Positions 1-5,337 of a DNA stretch of 5,591 nucleotides are shown one piece after another. The first letter of the stretch is position 1, and every line of letters starts with the position of its first letter. The DNA comes from Ohtaekwangia sp. (GTDB lineage Bacteria > Bacteroidota > Bacteroidia > Cytophagales > Cyclobacteriaceae): contig JAJNPV010000023.1 in NCBI GenBank assembly GCA_021155195.1, positions 1-5,591 of the forward strand, given 5' to 3'. The notes beneath the pieces were generated by a model. The model saw only the letters and a list, made by a program, of their open reading frames with translations. It had not been told where the DNA came from and made no database searches. A program made the position numbers and the translations under genes.

Positions 1-75
1 AGAAGTATCAAATGTGTAATTCCAAGCTTCGGGGCTTGTTGAGAAAATGACTTATATCAGGTACAATATTTAACA
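1..75 (-). repeat. 3' LTR, partial (U3 start), cut by the window edge
   Basis: These 75 bp are identical to 4987-5061. In element orientation the repeat starts TGTTAAATATTG, with the TG dinucleotide usual for LTR starts, directly after the polypurine tract. Identity with the other copy stops exactly at 75, where the left copy continues cacccccat and the right copy continues taaaaaaat, so this boundary is firm. The rest of the LTR lies left of the window. The repeat holds a small hairpin, CAAGC (23-27) pairing with GCTTG (34-38). Confidence 0.93.
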
Positions 76-83
76 CACCCCCA
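76..83 (-). other. Polypurine tract (plus-strand DNA primer site)
   Basis: In element orientation the sequence just before the 3' LTR reads TGGGGGTG followed by TGTTAAA. A short G-rich run abutting the LTR start is where the RNase H-resistant primer for plus-strand DNA synthesis is expected in LTR elements. It is one of the very few G-runs in an A+T-rich noncoding stretch. It contains a T, so the purine core is the five Gs (78-82). Assignment rests on position and composition. Confidence 0.75.
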
Positions 84-158
84 TAATTAGATAATATTAT
101 GAATAAATATAAGTAGAAATAAAAACATTGCAATTATATATATTCAGCTGTCGGCATC
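84..158 (-). other. 3' untranslated stretch between pol stop and polypurine tract
   Basis: This A+T-rich spacer of 75 bp follows the TAA stop at 159-161. I see no ORF, no second gene and no structured motif in it, so the element ends immediately after RNase H with no env-like or accessory reading frame. Confidence 0.7.
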
Positions 159-3100
159 TTAGGCGAGGCCCATTCCAACCAAGAATCTTTTGTGCAAGAT
201 TTTTCCCAAAGACTTTGTCATAATGTCGGCGACCATTTCAGTACCAGGCGTAAATTTGACGTGAACGGCTTTGATCTTGACAAGTTCTCGAATATAATGG
301 TATCTAACATCAATGTGCTTGGAACGGCTTGAGTGAATTGGGTTTGTGGCTAATTTGATGGCAGATTGATTATCTTCACAAACGGTTGTTGGTTCAGTGA
401 AAGTTGGGAAAAATTCTGATTGGATCTTTCTGAGCCATTGGGCTTCTTTTCCACTTTCAGCAAGAGCTATATATTCAGCCTCCATAGATGACAAGGCAGT
501 AATTTCTTGTTTGGTAGATCTCCAGGTGATGGCAGCACCAGCTTGCATGAAGACGTATCCACCAATTGATCGGCGATCTTTTTCTTCAGCGTAACTTGCG
601 TCGGAGTATCCAAACAGCATTTGTTCGTTGTTGTTGTAATTGAGAGCGAGCGTGCGAGTTCCTTTGAGATATCGGAGCACTCTCTTTCCATTCATAAAGT
701 CGGCTTCGGTTGGAGCTTGCATTGAGCGAGCGAGATAACCAACGGCGTAGGAAATATCAGGCCTTGTTACATTTGATAAATAAATTAGACTTCCTATTAG
801 TTGTTGATAGAGGTTGAAATCTTTGAACTTTTCATTATTTGTTTCGTCTTGTTGAGGCTTCTCAGGCAAAGGCGTGAAAACAGGAGTTGCGTTTTGCATA
901 TTAAACCTGTCTAATAATTTATCAACATAGGCAGTTTGAGAAAGTTGAGTTGATTGTTGTTGTTGTTCTACTTTGATTCCAAGAGCATAAGATAATTCAC
1001 CGAGGTTGTGCATATTGAATTTCTTCATTAATTGTTCGGTGGTGTTATTTATCAAATTATCTTCTCCTAAAACAAAGCAATCATCGACGAAAATACCAAT
1101 TATGACGGCTGGTTGATTTTCGGCGTTGGATTTGATGAAGATGCAAGGATCGGCGGCACTTTGAGTGAAACCCATGGCAGTGATTGTGTTGGTAAATTTC
1201 TCATTCCAAACACGGCTTGCTTGCTTGAGACCATAAATTGATTTCTTGAGTCTGAACACATGCGTTTTGCGGTCGGCGTTGACACTTTCAAAAGCTTCAG
1301 GTATCTCCATGTAAATCTCTTCGGCTAATTCTCCATTGAGAAAGGCGGTTTGAACATCGAGGTGATGAATCTTGAATTTCTTAAGTCGAGCAGTTGAAAT
1401 TAAATATCTGAAAGAATCTAGGCGCAAGGCAGGACTGAAAGTTTCGAAGTAGTCTACACCTTGAGTTTGGGTGTAACCTTTGGCAACTATTCGGCATTTG
1501 TAACGAGCAATTGAACCATCGGCATCGATCTTGATCTTGAAAACGTATCTTGATTTAATCACTGGCTTCTTGGCAGGTCTTGGCACAACTTCAAAGGTGT
1601 CTAGTTTGATCAAACTTTCTTGTTCTTCTTTAATTGATTCTTTCCACTGTTCTTGTTGTGGTGATTTCATTGCTTCTTTGTAACTTTGAGGTGTATTGAC
1701 ATCATCTAGGTTGAGAATATTATTAATTTCGGTAGTTGATAAAACGAGTTGACGGCTTCTCAATGGATAGCGGTGATCGTTATTATTATCACGATTATTT
1801 ATAATTGGATTGCCCATAATATCTTCGTTGTCTTCATCGAAAGATTCATCATCAAGTTGAATATTAGGTTGAACATTAGGTTGAACATTAGGTTGAATAT
1901 TATTGTTATTATTATTTTGATTAAGAATTGGTTGAACTTCATCGTCTTCTGGTTCATTGAAAATATCATAGATGGCTGGAACGTTTGTCCCCCCCTGAAA
2001 CCAATTATTATCATTCTCTTCAAGAAAATCTTGATCCCAATCACTTTCTTCGGTGAAAATAACTTCGTTGAGTCGCGGCTTGACATCACGTGACAATTTG
2101 ACTTTGCCACTTTCTAAGTCGAGAATCTTGTATGCGTGGTTGTTTTCATCAAAGCCTATAAACATTCCTTCAAAGGCTCGATCATCTAATTTCTTGATAT
2201 GAGGATCGTGGTTGTGGTACATGACCTTGGAACCAAAAGGTAGACAGTGTTTGAGCGAGGGTTGGTTTCCTAAAAATAATTCATGGCGAGTGCGATCACG
2301 ACCATTCTTGACAGTTCGGTTTCGAATATATACGGCATAGAGGACGGCAAATCCCCAAAATCGGCGCGGCAATCGACGTTCTTTGAGCATTGCACGTGCG
2401 GCATCAAATAATATTTTGTTGAGACGTTCTGACTTTCCTACTCGTTCGTGCGTGTTTGGAGGCGAGATTGATTGTTGTATTCCTTTGTCTTTGAGAAAAT
2501 CTTTGAACTCGGTTGAGATATATTCTCCTCCTCCATCAGTGGCGAAAACTTTGACGGCACTTGTGCCAAGGTTGTTGATTCTAGCACGAACTTCTTGAAA
2601 TCGTTTGAAAGCTTCAGATTTGTGTTGAGCAAGGTAGCAAAATATATATCCTGATTTCTCATCGAGGAAATGGATGATATATTGTTCACCATTGAGAGTT
2701 GGTGGCGAAATCTTTCCACAAATATCGGAATAAATGACTTCTCCAGGTAAATCGGCACGATCTGGCATGATCTTCGCAAGTTTCTTTCTATTCATTTTGG
2801 CTTCATCGCAAGTTTGACAATTAATTGTTGAATCTTCGTTGATAATTTTAAAATCTTGTGTTGAATCTTTGAGAGCTAATATTGACTTCTTGTTGATATG
2901 ACCTAAACATTGGTGCCATTCTTGAAGGGTTCTAGCAATATTGACGTCTGCGATTTGCGGTGAATCATTAAAAGTTGTATTATCACTGTTGTTAGTTGAT
3001 GACTTATTAACATTATCGTTGTTGTTATTAACATTATTAACGTTATTAGATTCATTATTAATTATATTAGACATTGCATAAAGATTTGTTTCATCTAAAT

Positions 3101-4523
3101 TACCTTGAATTAAAGTTTGACCTTCTTTGATAATTTTTCCTTTGAAAATTTCACATTTGGTTCCATTGAAAATCACGTGATAATTTGGATCGGTTGCTGT
3201 AATCTTGCGTACTGATAAGAGATTCTTGTTGAGTCCAGGGACGACAAGAGTGTCTTTGAATTGAATCGTATTTTTCGTTGTTTGAAAAATAGCGGTACCT
3301 TGTTGAGTGGCAGGGACGATTTCCCCAGATGGGCCTGCAATAATCGAGTTGGAAGGTTGAAGGTTGATAAAATTGTCATTGTTCATCGAAACATGCGTTG
3401 TGCAACCTGAATCAAGATACCAGGTGTTGGAAGTTGATTTCGAATCGTTGTTTGAAAGGGACATTGCTAAAATTACGTTTGTTGACTCTTTCTTTGGATT
3501 ATTATAATTATCTTTCTTCTTTGGTTCTTCTCTCGAGTTTTGGCGAGGTGTTTTGTCGCAGTTGCGAGGTGGATAATTTCCAGCTGCAATATTCTTTTTA
3601 TGGCATTCATCACAATTGAAATGAAAAGGAATTGTGTTCTTTGGCATAGGTTTTTGACAAGTTTTACACTTTCGTTCTATAACAGCGTTGCTCTCTTCTT
3701 TCTTTTGATTGTTGACATTATTGCGGTTGCAATTGTTAGTGTTATTATTATTGCCATTATTGAAATTACAATTATTAATTAACCTATTTGCTTTGGCACG
3801 GGAATCTTCTGTTGCAAATTTCGATTTAATTCTGTCAATCGTCAATTTCGATCTCGGCATCTGAAATAATCGCTGTTGTATTTGATCATATTTGTACGGC
3901 ATAGCTGACAATATCTTGAAGCAAATCATTTCTTGAAAATCAGGGGCATCACCAAGATCCAAAAGCTTTTCTGCAATAGATTGAATTGAGGCAGTGTAAG
4001 AAAGCAAAGTATCTTTCTTCTCATCAAAAGTTCGATTGAAAAATTGAGTTAACAAGTACATAAAATTACCAGCTTCTTCAGTTTGAGTGACCACACGAAT
4101 TTGTGACCATAGATCATAAATGTTGTTGATATTTGACAAAGAAATCCATAGATTTTCTTCGATTGTGCCTTGAAATAAACCACGAATCTTGATTTCGTCT
4201 TGAATCCATTGATTTTCGAGTTTTACCTTATTTGCTAACCAAGGCGCTGAGTCAGGATAGTCCTTCTCCAATTCTGCAATTGCAGAATCTTCATCGTTTT
4301 CGCTCAAATCTTGAGCATAAATACTTCTAAGAGCTTTGAAAAATCTTTCTTCTCTTGGAACTTTCTTTCGATCATCAAAAAACGCTTGAAAATCTTCATA
4401 TTTGATATGGTCTGAAAAACCTTTTTGTTGAATGAATGTCTCCATGGATCGTTTCCAGGAGTAATAATTAGACATAGTTAACCTTGATAAACCAGCGGTC
4501 TCGTTCTTGTTTGAAAAACTCAT
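159..4523 (-). CDS. Copia-type Gag-Pol polyprotein (Gag, PR, IN, RT, RNase H)
   Basis: This 1454-residue polyprotein should encode all proteins for reverse transcription and integration. I start at the ATG at 4523. The frame also opens at a TTG seven codons upstream, but a eukaryotic start is more likely ATG, and an in-frame TGA lies at 4563-4565. Seen in order: Gag N-terminus with SNYYSWKRSME (about 13-36) and a UBN2-like Gag region (about 103-238); Asn-rich linker (249-272); Cys pairs C286/C289 and C304/C307; protease DSG (371-373); GAG-pre-integrase zinc finger H537-X4-H542-X26-C569-X2-C572; integrase D600, D663-X35-E699; an integrase C-terminal SH3-like segment (about 763-823); acidic, Asn-rich linker with QPNV repeats; RVT_2 reverse transcriptase with LDVQTAFLNG (D1056), YGLKQASRVW and FVDD (D1147/D1148); copia-type RNase H with D1308, E1348, D1384 and D1433. 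Length and order fit an intact copia element, with no frameshift between gag and pol. The zinc motif is unusual. Confidence 0.96.
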   Translation of the reverse strand: MSFSNKNETAGLSRLTMSNYYSWKRSMETFIQQKGFSDHIKYEDFQAFFDDRKKVPREERFFKALRSIYAQDLSENDEDSAIAELEKDYPDSAPWLANKVKLENQWIQDEIKIRGLFQGTIEENLWISLSNINNIYDLWSQIRVVTQTEEAGNFMYLLTQFFNRTFDEKKDTLLSYTASIQSIAEKLLDLGDAPDFQEMICFKILSAMPYKYDQIQQRLFQMPRSKLTIDRIKSKFATEDSRAKANRLINNCNFNNGNNNNTNNCNRNNVNNQKKEESNAVIERKCKTCQKPMPKNTIPFHFNCDECHKKNIAAGNYPPRNCDKTPRQNSREEPKKKDNYNNPKKESTNVILAMSLSNNDSKSTSNTWYLDSGCTTHVSMNNDNFINLQPSNSIIAGPSGEIVPATQQGTAIFQTTKNTIQFKDTLVVPGLNKNLLSVRKITATDPNYHVIFNGTKCEIFKGKIIKEGQTLIQGNLDETNLYAMSNIINNESNNVNNVNNNNDNVNKSSTNNSDNTTFNDSPQIADVNIARTLQEWHQCLGHINKKSILALKDSTQDFKIINEDSTINCQTCDEAKMNRKKLAKIMPDRADLPGEVIYSDICGKISPPTLNGEQYIIHFLDEKSGYIFCYLAQHKSEAFKRFQEVRARINNLGTSAVKVFATDGGGEYISTEFKDFLKDKGIQQSISPPNTHERVGKSERLNKILFDAARAMLKERRLPRRFWGFAVLYAVYIRNRTVKNGRDRTRHELFLGNQPSLKHCLPFGSKVMYHNHDPHIKKLDDRAFEGMFIGFDENNHAYKILDLESGKVKLSRDVKPRLNEVIFTEESDWDQDFLEENDNNWFQGGTNVPAIYDIFNEPEDDEVQPILNQNNNNNNIQPNVQPNVQPNIQLDDESFDEDNEDIMGNPIINNRDNNNDHRYPLRSRQLVLSTTEINNILNLDDVNTPQSYKEAMKSPQQEQWKESIKEEQESLIKLDTFEVVPRPAKKPVIKSRYVFKIKIDADGSIARYKCRIVAKGYTQTQGVDYFETFSPALRLDSFRYLISTARLKKFKIHHLDVQTAFLNGELAEEIYMEIPEAFESVNADRKTHVFRLKKSIYGLKQASRVWNEKFTNTITAMGFTQSAADPCIFIKSNAENQPAVIIGIFVDDCFVLGEDNLINNTTEQLMKKFNMHNLGELSYALGIKVEQQQQSTQLSQTAYVDKLLDRFNMQNATPVFTPLPEKPQQDETNNEKFKDFNLYQQLIGSLIYLSNVTRPDISYAVGYLARSMQAPTEADFMNGKRVLRYLKGTRTLALNYNNNEQMLFGYSDASYAEEKDRRSIGGYVFMQAGAAITWRSTKQEITALSSMEAEYIALAESGKEAQWLRKIQSEFFPTFTEPTTVCEDNQSAIKLATNPIHSSRSKHIDVRYHYIRELVKIKAVHVKFTPGTEMVADIMTKSLGKILHKRFLVGMGLA
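1857..1902 (-). repeat. 12-bp tandem repeat coding QPNV units
   Basis: Nearly four copies of a 12-bp unit, ttgaacattagg or ttgaatattagg on the + strand, lie head to tail starting at 1857, 1869, 1881 and 1893. They encode the repeated IQPN/VQPN/VQPN/IQ peptide in the flexible linker between integrase and reverse transcriptase, next to a run of Asn codons. Being a multiple of three, copy-number change would keep the frame. It probably arose by replication slippage. Confidence 0.85.
3603..3668 (-). other. Gag C-terminal Cys-rich motif, C-X2-C-X14-C-X2-C
   Basis: The nucleocapsid position, after the Asn-rich linker and before protease, has two CXXC pairs (residues 286/289 and 304/307 from the ATG), with His at 301 and 308 nearby. 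Copia Gag usually has the retroviral knuckle C-X2-C-X4-H-X4-C, which I cannot find here. The spacing is closer to a small zinc ribbon. Lysine- and arginine-rich sequence follows, consistent with RNA binding. Zinc binding is inferred. Confidence 0.6.
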
Positions 4524-4872
4524 AGTGTTGACAGCAAATGTCAAAAATAATTGTAGCAGTTGTCAGTAAATGTCAAAAATTTTTGATTATCAGTACCGGA
4601 TTCTTACAAGATCTTTCCTATCAAATCAAAAATCGACAATTCAAAGACTAGCCAAAATAGTCTGCGACCTTCTTCTAATTCTACGCAGCTCGATCTAATG
4701 ATTTTGATCGTTGCGTTCAGTGGGACTCGATAACTTCTTAAACTAATCGTTCCTTAGAAAGATTAGATATAACCAAATAAGTATCAGCAATAGTATTTGG
4801 TTAGATAGAAGACTATCATTGTTAATATAGACTAGAAACATAATAAGTACGACGTCATACCTCTCAACAGAC
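4524..4872 (-). other. Untranslated leader between 5' LTR and gag-pol start
   Basis: About 350 bp separate the inferred 5' LTR end from the ATG. This region should hold the primer-binding site and RNA packaging signals. I see no segment complementary to a tRNA 3' end (no TGG-initiated match to a plausible tRNA) and no match to the anticodon-stem half of initiator tRNA-Met used by Drosophila copia. It contains several upstream ATGs, the longest opening a 32-codon frame (4743-4841). It also holds a small hairpin, GATAG (4804-4808) with CTATC (4813-4817), and an imperfect direct repeat next to the start codon. If the LTR ends at 4820 instead, the leader is about 296 bp. Confidence 0.6.
4527..4580 (-). 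repeat. Imperfect 22-bp direct repeat upstream of the start codon
   Basis: Two 22-bp copies (4527-4548 and 4559-4580) match at 20 of 22 positions, with a 32-bp period. On the + strand both begin gttg and end aaatgtcaaaaat; they differ at a/t and c/t. The copy nearer the ATG contains a perfect inverted repeat, TTGACA-N5-TGTCAA (4528-4544); the other copy has lost it through one of the two changes. Confidence 0.8.
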
Positions 4873-4892
4873 TGTTAGAACTGGTGAGAGGT
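4859..4892 (-). repeat. Inverted repeat (8-bp arms, 18-nt loop) at LTR end/leader start
   Basis: The + strand arms acctctca (4859-4866) and tgagaggt (4885-4892) are perfectly complementary. The upstream arm in element orientation lies about 24 nt from the first base of the nearer TATA box, so the genomic RNA may begin in or beside it. The other arm lies just beyond the inferred LTR end. The RNA could fold here, or the two arms could act as primer and primer-binding site. Confidence 0.6.
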
Positions 4893-4898
4893 CACGTG
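4893..4898. promoter_or_regulatory. CACGTG palindrome (E-box-like) in the LTR
   Basis: GTCACGTGG lies between the nearer TATA box and the expected RNA start. CACGTG is the core site of many fungal bHLH factors (Cbf1/Pho4-type). A very similar GTCACGTGG occurs in the host flank at 5115-5123. Function is inferred from the motif only; a six-base palindrome can occur by chance. Confidence 0.35.
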
Positions 4899-4908
4899 GT
4901 AAATCACG

Positions 4909-4950
4909 CTTTTATAGTTCGCGCTGAAAAATAATTACAATACTTTTATA
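4909..4950 (-). promoter_or_regulatory. LTR promoter with two TATAAAAG boxes
   Basis: On the minus strand TATAAAAG occurs twice, at 4943-4950 and 4909-4916, spaced 34 bp, both directed toward gag-pol. Each is a good match to the RNA polymerase II TATA consensus inside an LTR, where the element's promoter must lie. Transcription would be expected roughly 25-30 nt downstream: near 4880-4892 for the nearer box and near 4915-4925 for the other. Which one is used cannot be told from sequence. Confidence 0.6.
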
Positions 4951-5061
4951 TCGAAATATATCATAATAATGTCTAATTAGATTTGTAGAAGTATCAAATG
5001 TGTAATTCCAAGCTTCGGGGCTTGTTGAGAAAATGACTTATATCAGGTACAATATTTAACA

Positions 5062-5337
5062 TAAAAAAATTGTTCCAACCTCAACCAAGCCCTACAGGCG
5101 CGCCAAAAGTTGGTGTCACGTGGCCAAAGATCGCACTTCCCGCCTCTGTTTTTTTAGTTTGGTTGCCATTTTTTTCGATTTATTTGTGATGAGAAATGAA
5201 AATTAGAATGCAAAGATAGTCAATGAATCGTTTTTATTATAATTTAATTGTTATATATATGTGAAGTCTCAATCTTGCAGTCATTTTAATATTGATCAAA
5301 TAACTTACTTATAAAAATTAAATCAAATTCGTAAGTT
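5062..5337. other. Host intergenic region beside the insertion
   Basis: No credible ORF is visible in these 276 bp. The left half contains a GC-rich island (about 5088-5151) in otherwise A+T-rich DNA, with the palindrome GGCGCGCC (5097-5104), TTGG...CCAA arms around GTCACGTGG (5115-5123) and a poly-T run after it. The right half is A+T-rich and should be the 3' flank of the leftward-transcribed host gene. The element inserted at the left border, in or next to an A-run. Confidence 0.6.
5233..5238 (-). terminator. Candidate poly(A) signal AATAAA for the host gene
   Basis: AATAAA on the minus strand lies about 100 bp downstream of the host stop codon; a second copy is at 5179-5184. Either would place the mRNA 3' end before the retrotransposon, so the insertion need not change the host transcript. 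The hexamer is common in A+T-rich DNA, so this is only a positional inference. Confidence 0.35.

Larger units (their letters stand above)
1..5061 (-). mobile_element. Ty1/copia LTR retrotransposon, nearly complete, minus strand
   Basis: The span runs from the outer edge of the 5' LTR (5061) to the window edge inside the 3' LTR. Identical terminal repeats (1-75 and 4987-5061), a G-rich polypurine tract next to the left LTR, and one polyprotein ORF define an LTR retrotransposon. The domain order protease, integrase, reverse transcriptase, RNase H is that of Ty1/copia; Ty3/gypsy elements have integrase last. The 3' LTR is cut by the window start, so the target-site duplication cannot be tested. 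On the right side it would begin at 5062 (taaaa if 5 bp). Intact coding and identical LTR parts suggest recent insertion. No env-like or extra 3' gene is present. Confidence 0.95.
4873..5061 (-). repeat. 5' LTR (outer edge firm, inner edge inferred)
   Basis: The outer edge (5061) and the 75 bp inward match the 3' LTR without a difference. The inner edge cannot be checked because the matching part of the other LTR is outside the window. I place it at 4873, where the element reads TTCTAACA and forms a TGTTA...TAACA terminal inverted repeat, giving about 189 bp. The main alternative is 4820, where ATATTAACA gives a 6-bp TGTTAA/TTAACA pair and a 242-bp LTR. The repeat carries the promoter elements (two TATAAAAG boxes and CACGTG) and a small hairpin at 5009-5024. 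Confidence 0.75.

Noticed and set aside
1857..1902. CRISPR-like regularly spaced repeat
   Set aside because: Units are 12 bp, directly adjacent without spacers, and in frame within a coding linker.
1799..2110. Open frames of about 100 codons on both strands over the integrase-RT linker (1749-2093 + and 1799-2110 -)
   Set aside because: They are shadows of the low-complexity AAT/QPN linker of gag-pol; their peptides are repeats of Ile/Asn/Leu with no domain, and the gag-pol frame explains the sequence.
3173..3379. Minor ORFs of 60-114 codons inside gag-pol on both strands
   Set aside because: All overlap the conserved polyprotein in other frames and show no recognisable motif, so they are chance frames.
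4524..4544. TTG start giving a polyprotein seven residues longer
   Set aside because: TTG starts are rare in eukaryotes and a good ATG lies seven codons downstream, directly before the conserved Gag N-terminus.
4713..4733. tRNA T-arm-like string (GAGTCCCACTGAACGC on the minus strand) as a tRNA gene or primer site
   Set aside because: No matching acceptor, D-arm or anticodon arm is around it, and its orientation and distance from the LTR do not fit a primer-binding site.
4764..4776. TGGTTATATC on the minus strand as a tRNA primer-binding site
   Set aside because: It begins TGG, but its complement does not look like a tRNA acceptor stem and T-arm, and the preceding bases do not form an LTR end (no CA, no inverted repeat).
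4802..4862. Possible short intron in the leader (GTATGA ... TTAAC ... TAG on the minus strand)
   Set aside because: The interval would be only about 50 nt, and such motifs are common in A+T-rich DNA; there is no coding evidence to support splicing.
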